Source: Bacillus niameyensis (GTDB lineage: Bacteria > Bacillota > Bacilli > Bacillales > Bacillaceae_C). Taken from it: a stretch of 64,000 nt of DNA. The translations under genes and the position numbers were made by a program. The notes beneath the pieces were generated by a model. The model was given only the letters and a program-made list of their open reading frames with translations. It was not told the DNA's origin and did not search any database. The stretch lies in contig NZ_LN831197.1 in the NCBI RefSeq assembly GCF_001375535.1, positions 2,320,240 to 2,384,239 of the forward strand, read 5' to 3'. Shown one piece after another: positions 1 to 8,227 of the stretch (its first letter is position 1; each line of letters starts with the position of its first letter).

Positions 1-287
1 CCGCTCTTGTCGCAGATAATGCTAATGTCTGGAACGACAATTTTCTTTCCTTTCAATTTATCACTTTCCAACTGAATATCATAAGGGGCGTGGAACATCT
101 CGCATGGCTTATTATCGAGAAAGTCCTCTAAAAAACGTTCAAGCCTACGTGAGATTCTCTGGTGTTTTGTCGAAGGTGATGGAGACATATAGACAATCCC
201 ATCAATATACTCCATTATGGCCTCATTGGTTTCGCGGATTTGAAAAAACTCTTCCACTGATACGTTTCCGTTTTGAGAGAATGTCAT
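1..287 (-). CDS. Uma2-family (DUF820) endonuclease-like protein, N-terminal part
   Basis: The minus strand reads open from an ATG at 285-287, preceded by a GGAGGT ribosome binding site at about 293-299, to the window edge. About 95 residues are visible. The pattern is typical of Uma2/DUF820 proteins: a 'V..F..I....E..EYIDG' start, then 'YMSPSPSTKHQ', then a strand ending in 'VVPDISIIC', where the Asp of the PD-(D/E)XK-like core lies. Members of this family have a restriction-endonuclease fold and unknown cellular roles. They are often multicopy in cyanobacteria and occur singly in Bacillaceae. The rest of the gene lies outside the window, so the second half of the active site cannot be checked. 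The plus-strand open frame over the same bases is a shadow. Confidence 0.8.
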   Translation of the reverse strand, partial: MTFSQNGNVSVEEFFQIRETNEAIMEYIDGIVYMSPSPSTKHQRISRRLERFLEDFLDNKPCEMFHAPYDIQLESDKLKGKKIVVPDISIICDKS

Positions 288-339
288 AGTCCTACCTCCA
301 ATAATAATAGGAATTTTTAACGCTTCAATACCTTTATAC

Positions 340-942
340 TCAAATCCAGCCCTTCTCCTGCGCCAATGCAATCGCCTCTATTTTATTTTTCGCTTCCATT
401 TTCTGGAGAGCCTCTGACATGTAATTGCGTACGGTACCTGCAGATAAAAATAACTGTTTTGCGATTTCTTTATACGTTTTTCCTTCTGCTGCGAGTCGTA
501 AAACTTCTTGTTCTCGCTCTGTCAGCGGATTATCTTCATGATAAGCATTCATCATCAACTCCGGATCATATTCCCTCTTCCCTTTCACAACTCTCCGGAT
601 CGCTTCGGCAAGCTCTTCAATAGAACCATCTTTTAATAAGTAGCCGTACACCCCCGCCTTCATTGCCCGTTCAAAATAACCTGGACGAGCAAATGTTGTT
701 AATATAATCACCTTGCAAGAAGAGCCATCTCGTTTCATTTCTTCTGCCACATCAAGACCACTTTTTACGGGCATTTCAATATCCATTAAACAAACATCAG
801 GTTGGAATTCCCTTACTAGTCTTAGCGCTTCCTCCCCGTTCGCCGCTTGCCCGACAATTTCAAAGTCCTCTTCAAACTCGAGTAACGTCCCAAGGGCTCC
901 TCGTAATATCCGTTGATCTTCCGCAATGACAATTCGAATCAT
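340..942 (-). CDS. NarL/LuxR-family response regulator (DesR/YvfU-like)
   Basis: This 200-residue response regulator has an N-terminal receiver domain (acidic pair E8/D9, phospho-acceptor Asp54 in 'CLMDIEMP', conserved switch 'LTTFARPG') and a C-terminal LuxR-type helix-turn-helix ('LTEREQEVLRLAAEGKTYKEIA', around residues 139-160, quoted in part). It ends in 'EKGW', as DesR does. Its ATG overlaps the stop of the kinase gene by four bases (ATGA), so the two are translationally coupled. With the kinase, permease and ATPase upstream, the order ATPase-permease-kinase-regulator resembles yvfRSTU of Bacillus subtilis. The likely job is to switch on the linked ABC exporter when the kinase senses a membrane-active compound. 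The inducer cannot be read from sequence. Confidence 0.9.
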   Translation of the reverse strand: MIRIVIAEDQRILRGALGTLLEFEEDFEIVGQAANGEEALRLVREFQPDVCLMDIEMPVKSGLDVAEEMKRDGSSCKVIILTTFARPGYFERAMKAGVYGYLLKDGSIEELAEAIRRVVKGKREYDPELMMNAYHEDNPLTEREQEVLRLAAEGKTYKEIAKQLFLSAGTVRNYMSEALQKMEAKNKIEAIALAQEKGWI

Positions 943-2057
943 AAGGCGAACTCCTCTTGTTTCATAATAACTGGTACCATAAATTCTACTACTGTACCTT
1001 TTTCTGAAATCAACTCTAACTTACCTTCAATCAGAGCTAAGCGCTCCTTCATGCCATTAAGACCATTTCCGACATTTGATAAATCAGCTATTCCAACGCC
1101 ATCATCTTTTACAATAATCGGTAAATGGCTTTTTTCTTCCTGCATCGTCACAATACAGCATTTTGCTCTACTATGTTTAACAATATTCGTTCCAGCTTCA
1201 CGAAGGCAAAGGGCTAATATATTTTGCTGTAATGGGGATATTTTAGAAAAGTCAATTTTCCCCTCTTGCAAAAAATCGATTTCTGCCGCTGTCAAAATTT
1301 GTTCCATTTGGATAAGTTCCTCTTGGATCGTATTCGCCCGCATATCGGAAACCAGTTCACGAACTTGCTTTAGTGCTGAACGTGATGTTTTTTCTATTTC
1401 CTTAGCTTCCGCTTTTGCTCGCCCAGACTCCTTTTCTATCAGTCTCTGAACTAGTTGACTTTGCAATGTAATGAGAGATAATGTGTGTCCTAATGTATCA
1501 TGCAAATCGCGTGCAATACGAACCCGTTCTTCCCTTTTGACCAATTCTTTAATCTGCTCATTCGCTTGATCTAACTGTTTTTCCAGTTCCATGCGCTTAT
1601 ACATTGAGCGAATCCCAAAAGGTGAAATCAACATGACTGCCAAAAACGGCAATATGAAGAGGATATCAACGAGTGAATGCCGGATCGCCAAGATTACAGA
1701 TGTTCCTACTAATACCGCAGTAAAAGCCCCGTAAGCCCGATGGAACTGCCACTTTTTTTCATACCAACCAATAAAGTTGGCGGGAAAGAACCCTAGAAAT
1801 AAATTGTACGGGCTAAACCAAATAGTAAGAATGACTATAATTGCTAATTGTACAACGAGCCAGTTTGAAAAGATTTTTACCGCAGGGTACCAAAAAAGGT
1901 TCCGATATGAAAGGAGAAAAAGCAGGATGAGGGTGTATCCTAAAGCGGCTTTCCACCCTCGTTCAAGAGAAACGTAGTAAATGGGCATGACAAGATAAAC
2001 TAAAAAAATATAAGGGAAAAACCCGAACTGCCTTGGGAACATACGAAATTCCTTCAA
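939..2057 (-). CDS. Sensor histidine kinase, DesK/YvfT-like (HisKA_3)
   Basis: A 372-residue membrane kinase. The N-terminal third holds about five or six hydrophobic segments. A linker coiled coil follows, then the HisKA_3 dimerisation helix 'ARDLHDTLGHTLS' with the phospho-accepting His near residue 185. The C-terminal HATPase domain has an N-box-like 'REAGTNIVKHS' and a G-box 'VKDDGVGI'. This layout is that of DesK-type kinases, which sense the state of the membrane through their transmembrane helices rather than an extracellular domain. It sits between the permease gene (3-bp gap) and the regulator gene (4-bp overlap), so the operon is transcribed as one unit. The cognate regulator is almost certainly the gene directly downstream. 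Confidence 0.88.
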   Translation of the reverse strand: MKEFRMFPRQFGFFPYIFLVYLVMPIYYVSLERGWKAALGYTLILLFLLSYRNLFWYPAVKIFSNWLVVQLAIIVILTIWFSPYNLFLGFFPANFIGWYEKKWQFHRAYGAFTAVLVGTSVILAIRHSLVDILFILPFLAVMLISPFGIRSMYKRMELEKQLDQANEQIKELVKREERVRIARDLHDTLGHTLSLITLQSQLVQRLIEKESGRAKAEAKEIEKTSRSALKQVRELVSDMRANTIQEELIQMEQILTAAEIDFLQEGKIDFSKISPLQQNILALCLREAGTNIVKHSRAKCCIVTMQEEKSHLPIIVKDDGVGIADLSNVGNGLNGMKERLALIEGKLELISEKGTVVEFMVPVIMKQEEFAL

Positions 2058-2060
2058 TCT

Positions 2061-2798
2061 TTACACCGCTTCCTGTTTCCTTCTTATATAAATAGATAAT
2101 ACCATGAAAAGGAGTAAATAGGCGGATAAAATCAGAATATTCCTTACATCAGGAGCATGCCCGCGAATAATCTCCCATGCCCCATTGCCAAATTGAAACG
2201 CTGGAAGCCATAGACCGATTTTTTGGATAATATTTGGCAAAACATCCATTGGCATCCACATTCCACCTGTTATCGCCAAAACCATATAAATGACATTGCT
2301 GACACCTACAGCTGTATCAACTCTTTTCATTGTTCCTACTAGCGTCCCTATTGCTAGAAACGGAACTGACGCAAGTAAAATCCAGCCGGCACTGAAAACC
2401 CATTCGAGAGCGGACAATGACACTTGGTTCACAACGACACCGGCAACAAAAATCACCAATACTGATAATACATGTACCAATGTCTGCCCTACCATTTTAG
2501 CAGAATAATAGACAGCATCAGATAACGGTGTGACTCGGATAAATGTTGTCCACCCTTGCGTCCGCTCCTCAACTAACCGAACCCCCATCGTCATGATAGA
2601 GCTCCCCATCACACTAAAAGTGGTCATCGACATTAAATAATGGGCATTCCATTCATTTTGATCAGGAACATCAAATTTGAAAATCTTTGTAAAAATAATG
2701 TAAAACAAAATCGGCATGAAAAGTGACCAAAATAAATAATATGGATTCCTCAGCATCCGTAGAATTTCTATTTCACACTGATGTTTGAATATTTTCAT
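2061..2798 (-). CDS. ABC-2 type transporter permease (YvfS-like)
   Basis: A 245-residue integral membrane protein with six predicted hydrophobic segments. One is at the N-terminus just after a charged stretch; the others run from about residue 50 to 235. The 'RLVEERTQGWTTFIRVTPL' stretch before the second helix group is typical of ABC-2 export permeases. It ends three bases before the kinase gene and begins one base after the ATPase gene, so it is the membrane half of the exporter encoded here. A single permease gene implies a homodimer in the complex. The substrate is unknown; relatives handle lipids, antibiotics or peptides. Confidence 0.85.
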   Translation of the reverse strand: MKIFKHQCEIEILRMLRNPYYLFWSLFMPILFYIIFTKIFKFDVPDQNEWNAHYLMSMTTFSVMGSSIMTMGVRLVEERTQGWTTFIRVTPLSDAVYYSAKMVGQTLVHVLSVLVIFVAGVVVNQVSLSALEWVFSAGWILLASVPFLAIGTLVGTMKRVDTAVGVSNVIYMVLAITGGMWMPMDVLPNIIQKIGLWLPAFQFGNGAWEIIRGHAPDVRNILILSAYLLLFMVLSIYIRRKQEAV

Positions 2799-2799
2799 C

Positions 2800-3702
2800 T
2801 TATATGGCCTCCTTTTCCTTGTTAGTCAACTGCTCAAACGCTTCCTCCAGACGCCCCTTCTCTATGCGAATATCTTTAACTTGAAGATTCAAGCTGTAAA
2901 TTTTCGCTAAGACAGCATCTGTATCATCTGTCACAATGATTACTCGACCATCTTTCTCGATTAAATCTGAAATAAAGGACTCTTCTATCAACATCTTTCT
3001 TGGCAGACGTTGCTCTGTAATAAAGGAAACCGATTGCCTCGTCAATTTATTTTTGATTGCATCAGGCTCCCCATCAGCGATAATCGACCCTTGATTAAAT
3101 AAAATAATGCGGCTCGCGATATCATCTGCTTCCTGCAAGTAATGGGTTGAGAAAAGGATCGTCTTCCCTTGGTCTGCTAACTGTTTTATAGTCTTCCAGA
3201 ACATATTCCGTGCAGAAATGTCCATCCCAACAGTCGGTTCATCAAAAAATAATATATCGGGATTTCCCGCTAGCGCTAAAGCAAAACCAACTCTCCGTTT
3301 TTGCCCTCCTGATAATTTCTCCGTTCGTCTTTTTAAATCTTCTTCAGCTAATCCTGTAAGTTTGATTAGTTGTTCCATGGAGAGCGGTGCTGGATAATAA
3401 CTTTGAAATAGGCGCAGAATTTCCTTCACTTTTAGTCCATCCATTAGACTAACATCCTGTAACATCACTCCTATTTTTTCCCGAACCCATTTTTCCTTCG
3501 CCTCACCACCAAACAATTTAGCCGATCCATTAGTCGGATTTAGAAGTCCGAGCATCATTAACATCGTCGTCGTTTTTCCTGCCCCATTTGGACCTAAAAT
3601 CGCCACTACTTCTCCCTTTTTAATCGAAAAAGATACATGATCAACTGCCTTTTTATCTTTGAATATTTTCGTTAAGTGATGAATTTCAACAACATTTTCC
3701 AT
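2800..3702 (-). CDS. ABC transporter ATP-binding protein (YvfR-like)
   Basis: A 300-residue ABC ATPase, first gene of the operon. It carries a Walker A motif 'GPNGAGKTT' near residue 37, signature 'LSGGQKRR' near residue 130, Walker B 'ILFFDEPTVGMD' near residue 152 and an H-loop 'FSTHY'. The last 80 residues form the C-terminal extension common in drug- and lantibiotic-type exporters (DrrA/CcmA group). The start has a good ribosome binding site (GGAGGTGAA) just upstream. With the permease it forms an exporter, and the linked DesK/DesR-like pair suggests signal-induced expression. Confidence 0.9.
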   Translation of the reverse strand: MENVVEIHHLTKIFKDKKAVDHVSFSIKKGEVVAILGPNGAGKTTTMLMMLGLLNPTNGSAKLFGGEAKEKWVREKIGVMLQDVSLMDGLKVKEILRLFQSYYPAPLSMEQLIKLTGLAEEDLKRRTEKLSGGQKRRVGFALALAGNPDILFFDEPTVGMDISARNMFWKTIKQLADQGKTILFSTHYLQEADDIASRIILFNQGSIIADGEPDAIKNKLTRQSVSFITEQRLPRKMLIEESFISDLIEKDGRVIIVTDDTDAVLAKIYSLNLQVKDIRIEKGRLEEAFEQLTNKEKEAI

Positions 3703-3784
3703 TCAACGTTCACCTCCATCGTTCTTATTTTTATTGTAGAGAATGAATGTTGGGAATTTTAGTTAAGCATGTAATGATTTTAGA

Positions 3785-3798
3785 ATGACAAATGTCAT
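3785..3798. promoter_or_regulatory. Candidate operator palindrome upstream of the ABC/two-component operon
   Basis: Perfect 6-bp arms ATGACA and TGTCAT are separated by two bases, about 85 bp upstream of the ATPase start. NarL-type regulators of the DesR group bind short inverted repeats near -35 regions, so this is a reasonable site for the regulator encoded at 340-942. It is a short palindrome and could occur by chance. Confidence 0.35.
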
Positions 3799-4001
3799 GT
3801 AATTCTCGTTCCTTATACCAGCGCCATATAGAAATTAGAACAATTAATATTTTCTGATAAAAAAACAACTTGGCTATGTGAACGTTACCAATTAATATAA
3901 TTTTAACACTATTTAATATATTACTTACGGAATCTTTACTAATAATTAAAAATACGATGTTAAAATTACTTTAGGTTCAAATCGGGCGGAGACGTGGAGA
4001 C

Positions 4002-4045
4002 AACCCAAATTGAAGTTCCTTCAATTTGGGGTTGTCTTTCTTTTT
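4002..4045 (+). terminator. Rho-independent terminator or leader attenuator
   Basis: CAACCCAAATTGAA pairs with TTCAATTTGGGGTTG (one bulged G) and is followed by TCTTTCTTTTT. It points along the plus strand, yet no plus-strand gene lies upstream in the 300 bases from 3703. It ends about 40 bases before the start of the binding-protein gene. It may therefore be an attenuator in that gene's leader, or the terminator of a lost gene. The rest of 3703-4085 shows no recognised RNA fold. Confidence 0.6.
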
Positions 4046-4085
4046 CCCTGATGAACTAATAAATATTAAGGTTAAGGAGGTAACA

Positions 4086-5444
4086 ATGAAGAAATCGTTA
4101 GTAGCTTGTTTTGCACTTGTTTTTATGCTTGTATTAGTCGGTTGTCAGAGTGGTCCAGTTCAGGGGGAGGATGCTGCAGATAAAACTGGTACGGATAAGG
4201 TGAATGAAGCCGCAGAACCTGTAGAATCAGAGGATAACTTGCTGGATGAGCCTGTGACACTAACACTTTGGAATAAAGCGATGGGTATTATAAATGATGA
4301 GGTATCAGCGGAAATGTTTGCTCCTGTCCATGAAAAATACCCAAATGTCACCATTGAAATTTTGGAAGATGTCAATATAGAGGATATGATGGCCGCGGGA
4401 AAGGTTCCTGATTTGATTGCGACGAGCAATTATTATTTGTTGGAACACATCGATATGGGACTAGCTGGCAATATGGCTGAGTTCTTTGAAACACATGGGA
4501 TAGCACTTAGTCAATTCAATCCAGCCATTGTGGAAAATTTAAGTACATTTGCAGAAATGCAAGGGGTACCCGGTGCTATTTATGGTATGCCGGTTTCGAT
4601 GAATCAAGGTGTTCTTGCTTATAACAAAGATATTTTTGATCAGTTGGGTGTTCCCTATCCTGAGCAAGGGATGACATGGAAGGAAATAATTGATCTATCA
4701 AGACAAGTTACTGGGAACTTTGGAGGAACGGATTATATAGGATTTTCACCTGGATCCATCCAAACAATGACACGTCCCCAAGGACTTGCTGTTGTTGATG
4801 ATGATGAAAATGTAATCATTAACACTCCTGAATATAAAGCTGCATTCGAATTGCTCGATGAATTATATAAAATTCCTGGAGTCGTTAATGGTGAAGAATA
4901 CAACTACAATATGAACTTTTTCATGGAAGAAAGACGCTTAGCGATGATCCCTTACTGGTTCGCTGCCTTTACGTCGCGAATTCCTATTATGGAAGAAACA
5001 GGATTGAATTGGGGCTTGACGAGTTTTCCGACAACACCAGATAATCCTAATTTAGGTAGAGAAGTAGATTACCATTTGTTTGTAGTGCCCGAAATGGCAA
5101 AAAATCGTGAAGCTGCCTTAAAAGTGGTATCAGAGTTAATTACTGAAGAGGCACAATCTTATCTTGGTAAGGAAGTTCTTAGGCTAACTGTATTGGATAA
5201 TGAAGATGTTCGGAATTCTTATGCAGAGGGATCAGGTTTATATGAACAGGAACAACTTGATCAAGTGTTTTCCGTAGAGCCTGCTCCAACACCAAGACCG
5301 ACAATGTACGATAGGGATGTGTACTCAATATTAGGAGAGGCACACCGCAAACTCGCTGTCGAAAAACAAGACATTAACACGGTGTTACGTGAAGCTGAGG
5401 AAGAAGCAAATAATAAAGTACAAGAATTAAAAAACAACCAATAG
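4086..5444 (+). CDS. ABC transporter substrate-binding lipoprotein (family 1, sugar type)
   Basis: A 452-residue extracellular solute-binding protein. I chose the ATG at 4086 because AAGGAGG ends six bases before it and because translation from there gives a clean lipoprotein signal: 'MKKSLVACF', a hydrophobic stretch, then lipobox 'LVGC' with Cys18. The mature part has the family-1 features: 'VTLTLWNKAMG' as the first strand, 'PDLIATSNYY', 'GIYGMPVSMNQGVLAYNKDIF'-like hinge segments (quoted in part) and a C-terminal helix bundle. It would capture a sugar or oligosaccharide outside the cell and deliver it to membrane permeases. No permease or ATPase gene is adjacent, so it is an orphan here and must work with a distant transporter or as a sensor accessory. 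The longer frame from 4026 has no ribosome binding site. Confidence 0.85.
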   Translation: MKKSLVACFALVFMLVLVGCQSGPVQGEDAADKTGTDKVNEAAEPVESEDNLLDEPVTLTLWNKAMGIINDEVSAEMFAPVHEKYPNVTIEILEDVNIEDMMAAGKVPDLIATSNYYLLEHIDMGLAGNMAEFFETHGIALSQFNPAIVENLSTFAEMQGVPGAIYGMPVSMNQGVLAYNKDIFDQLGVPYPEQGMTWKEIIDLSRQVTGNFGGTDYIGFSPGSIQTMTRPQGLAVVDDDENVIINTPEYKAAFELLDELYKIPGVVNGEEYNYNMNFFMEERRLAMIPYWFAAFTSRIPIMEETGLNWGLTSFPTTPDNPNLGREVDYHLFVVPEMAKNREAALKVVSELITEEAQSYLGKEVLRLTVLDNEDVRNSYAEGSGLYEQEQLDQVFSVEPAPTPRPTMYDRDVYSILGEAHRKLAVEKQDINTVLREAEEEANNKVQELKNNQ

Positions 5445-5474
5445 GATTGCGGAACAAGAGGCTTGGATATAACT

Positions 5475-5554
5475 AATCAGTGGAATGGGACATCCATCTA
5501 TGAATACTAAAACTCCCAACCTGATGCGAAAAATTGCTTCCCATTCCACTGATT
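5475..5554. repeat. Perfect 16-bp inverted repeat around a 48-bp spacer
   Basis: AATCAGTGGAATGGGA at 5475-5490 is repeated exactly in inverse at 5539-5554. It lies between the convergent ends of the binding-protein gene and the coiled-coil protein gene. No T-run follows either arm, so it is not an ordinary terminator. It may be a transcript-stabilising stem or the remains of a small element. Confidence 0.6.
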
Positions 5555-5571
5555 CCATCTGATAATCAAAA

Positions 5572-5595
5572 GGATGATCCCCCTTCGGATCATCC
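5572..5595 (-). terminator. Terminator of the coiled-coil protein gene
   Basis: GGATGATCC and GGATCATCC form a 9-bp stem with a 6-base loop. On the minus strand TTTTGATT follows. The stop codon of the gene (5590-5592) lies inside the stem. Confidence 0.65.
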
Positions 5596-6426
5596 CTTTG
5601 GATTTTTAATCTTCTCCTTCACATCCGACCCATTCATAAGTTGAGTAAAGTAAGAAGAGGTTAATTTATAACCATGTTCGATTTTCCCAGCTAAAAAACC
5701 TACTCTTTCGAAAATAACTGAACGAATATGGTTAATTTCTCTGACTACTTTTTCTACTAGGGCTTCCTGGCTTTCTAACCTTGTGATGACATCTTGTTGA
5801 TGATTCTCTTGTTCATCCATCCTGCCTATTACATTCTTCAATTGGTCTTCTTGGTTAATTAATCGTTTGATTACTTCTTCGTGAAGCTCTTCCTGCTTTC
5901 CTGTAAGTACTTCTTGGCTAAATGTTTGCTTTTCTTGTAATTCCATTTGTTCCGTCATTCGTTCTGAGTCTTGTCTTTGTTGCTCGGCCATTTCTTCATT
6001 CTTCATTTGCAGTTTTTCTAACCGTTGCATGATTTCCTGATTCGATAAGTTCATCACATGAATTTGCTCAAGAATCGTCTGTCTCCGCTGTGCCTCATCC
6101 TCGACCATTGCAGATTGCCGTCCATCTAATTTCGTCAATAGTTCAATGGCAAACTTTTCAAATGCTTCTCGTTGAAAATTGATCTCCTTTAATTCCGTTA
6201 ACTGCCCAGCAATGTTTTCAATGCGCCCCGTCTGTTTGCCATCGTATTTTTTATATAACTGTTTTAAATCATGGAAAGCTTTATTTAGTTCATCATTTGC
6301 TTGTTTTTGCTGATGTAATAATTCTGACCACTGATCATATTTAAAAATCGTCTGATTCGTCGTCCGAATTTCTCCATTATTTTTAAAAAGATTTGGGTAC
6401 TCGTTCTCATTAATAAAAAGTCCCAT
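5590..6426 (-). CDS. Coiled-coil protein of unknown function
   Basis: A 278-residue protein without signal peptide or membrane segment. Residues 30-240 are dominated by Glu, Gln, Lys and Leu in heptad-like spacing, for example 'LEKLQMKNEEMAEQQRQ' and 'LEEVIKRLINQEDQL'-like stretches, so a long coiled coil is likely. The C-terminal 50 residues are less repetitive ('RVGFLAGKIEHGYKLTSSYF'). The frame is open up to 6471, but I prefer the Met at 6424-6426 ('MGLFINENEYPNLF'), preceded by AAGGGG. I recall similar 'MGLF' coiled-coil proteins in Bacillus, without a known function. It is divergent from cotA with about 200 bp between, so the two could be expressed together in the mother cell, but that is inference. 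Confidence 0.7.
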   Translation of the reverse strand: MGLFINENEYPNLFKNNGEIRTTNQTIFKYDQWSELLHQQKQANDELNKAFHDLKQLYKKYDGKQTGRIENIAGQLTELKEINFQREAFEKFAIELLTKLDGRQSAMVEDEAQRRQTILEQIHVMNLSNQEIMQRLEKLQMKNEEMAEQQRQDSERMTEQMELQEKQTFSQEVLTGKQEELHEEVIKRLINQEDQLKNVIGRMDEQENHQQDVITRLESQEALVEKVVREINHIRSVIFERVGFLAGKIEHGYKLTSSYFTQLMNGSDVKEKIKNPKG

Positions 6427-6627
6427 ATTGGCATACATCCCCTTATGGCATGATCTTGATATCGTATGCATCCGTTTTCGGGAAGGACATTGGAATCAGA
6501 AGAAATATTTTACTTTCATCCGCGTTTGGCCATTCATAAACAGATGCCCTGCGTAAAATATCATGAGCAGAAGTGACTTGCTAGCTTGTTCGTCATGGGC
6601 AAAGGAATAAAGAAAGGAGTGTGAAAA

Positions 6628-8184
6628 ATGCATACACTTGACCAAGTCACAGATAAAATAGACCCTTCAAACCCTGATACAATTCCAAAATTTGTGGATG
6701 AGTTGCCGATTCCCTCCGTCGCAAGGCCAAGCAAAGTGATTAGAGGCAAGTCATACTATGAAATTGATATGAGGCAAGTTCAGCACAAATTTCACAAATT
6801 CATGCCGTCAACAACGATTTGGGGATACAATGGATTGCAGCCAGGACCAACGATTAAGGTCAAACGAAACGAAACAATCTATGTTAAATGGAAAAATCAA
6901 TTACCTGCGAAACATTTATTACCAATTGACCGAACACTTCATGGATCTGCTGGTCCACATGACGTTCGGACAGTCGTCCACGTACATGGAGCCAATGTCG
7001 ATTGGGAAAGTGATGGTTATCCAGAAGCGTGGTTTACAAAAAATTTCGCCGCAACTGGCCCTAACTTTTTACGCAAAGTCTATGAATATACGAACCGCCA
7101 AATGGGAGCAACCCTTTGGTATCATGATCATGCAATTGGCATTACACGACTTAATGTTTATGCCGGACTCGCCGGTTTTTATTTAATTCAAGATCCTGTG
7201 GAAAAGCGTTTAAAGTTACCTAGTAGTCGCTATGATATTCCGATCATGATTCAAGACCGCTCGTTTAATGCTGATGGCTCGTTGTTTTATCCGGAAAATA
7301 CGGATCCGCCTGCCCCTGTAAACCCATCTGTTCAACCGTTTTTCAATGGAAATACGATCGCAGTAAACGGCAAACTATGGCCCCGTTTGAAAGTTGAGCC
7401 GAGAAAATATCGCTTTAGAATTTTAAATGCATCTAATACAAATGGCTATACATTAAGATTAGGGGATGGAAGAACTTTCTATCAGATCGCTACTGATGGA
7501 GGACTTATTGAAAAACCAGTTGAACTCGATACGCTGCCTCTTTTTCCAGCAGAACGTTCAGAAATCATCGTTGATTTTTCAAAACATAAGGGAAAAAAAA
7601 TAATCTTACAAAATACAAATGAAGAAGGAAATTTAGGCGTAATCATGAGGTTTGACGTTGTTCTTCCGCTTAGTCAAAAGGATACGAGTCGGATACCAGC
7701 TACTCTAGTCCCTGAGCAACCATTAGAAGAAAAAATGGCCGATAAAACTCGCTTATTGACGTTAAATGGTACGCAAGATGAATACGGGAGACCTTTGCTT
7801 TTATTGGATCACCGCATGTGGCATGACCCCGTAACAGAGAAACCTGAAATCGGGACAACGGAAATTTGGAAATTTATTAATGAAACGACCTTCCCACATC
7901 CGATGCATATTCATTTAATTCAATTTAAAGTCTTACATCGCAGACCTTTTGATTTGGAGCGTTTCCAACAAGATGGATATATCCAATATACCGGGCCGCC
8001 GATTGAACCAGAAGTGTATGAAAGAGGTTGGAAAGATACCGTAAGAGCGGATGACGGAATGGTCACAAGTGTCATTATGAAATTCACAGAAAATCCCGGT
8101 CTCTACGTATGGCACTGCCACATTTTGGAACACGAGGATTATGACATGATGAGGCCGATGACCGTTGTAAAGAAAAGGAAATAG
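6628..8184 (+). CDS. cotA: Spore-coat multicopper oxidase (laccase) CotA
   Basis: A 518-residue three-domain laccase matching CotA of Bacillus subtilis along its length. The copper motifs are all present: 'HVHG' near residue 117, 'WYHDHA' near 164, 'HPMHIH' near 424, and the C-terminal 'HCHILEHEDYDMM' near 495-507 with the type-1 Cys, His and axial Met and the trinuclear-site His. CotA phrases such as 'WGYNGLQPGPTI', 'EPRKYRFRILNASNT' and 'GTQDEYGRP' are conserved. It oxidises phenolic compounds and bilirubin with oxygen and makes the brown pigment of spores; it also tolerates high heat. There is no signal peptide, as expected for a coat protein. AAGGAGTG lies 8 bases upstream of the ATG. Mother-cell (sigma-K) control is expected, but I could not see a convincing promoter. 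Confidence 0.93.
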   Translation: MHTLDQVTDKIDPSNPDTIPKFVDELPIPSVARPSKVIRGKSYYEIDMRQVQHKFHKFMPSTTIWGYNGLQPGPTIKVKRNETIYVKWKNQLPAKHLLPIDRTLHGSAGPHDVRTVVHVHGANVDWESDGYPEAWFTKNFAATGPNFLRKVYEYTNRQMGATLWYHDHAIGITRLNVYAGLAGFYLIQDPVEKRLKLPSSRYDIPIMIQDRSFNADGSLFYPENTDPPAPVNPSVQPFFNGNTIAVNGKLWPRLKVEPRKYRFRILNASNTNGYTLRLGDGRTFYQIATDGGLIEKPVELDTLPLFPAERSEIIVDFSKHKGKKIILQNTNEEGNLGVIMRFDVVLPLSQKDTSRIPATLVPEQPLEEKMADKTRLLTLNGTQDEYGRPLLLLDHRMWHDPVTEKPEIGTTEIWKFINETTFPHPMHIHLIQFKVLHRRPFDLERFQQDGYIQYTGPPIEPEVYERGWKDTVRADDGMVTSVIMKFTENPGLYVWHCHILEHEDYDMMRPMTVVKKRK

Positions 8185-8200
8185 CGATCATTCGACAAAC

Positions 8201-8227
8201 TTCGGGGCGTGCCTGTCACGCCCCGAA
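8201..8227. terminator. Bidirectional hairpin between cotA and the acetyltransferase gene
   Basis: TTCGGGGCGTG and CACGCCCCGAA form a perfect 11-bp stem with a CCTGT loop, at the convergent ends of the two genes. The acetyltransferase stop lies within it. It belongs to a group of related hairpins found again at 32102, 34269 and 47866 in this window. Confidence 0.7.

Noticed and set aside
104..289. 61-codon plus-strand frame at the left edge
   Set aside because: It overlaps the Uma2-type gene on the other strand, which has the ribosome binding site and the family motifs.
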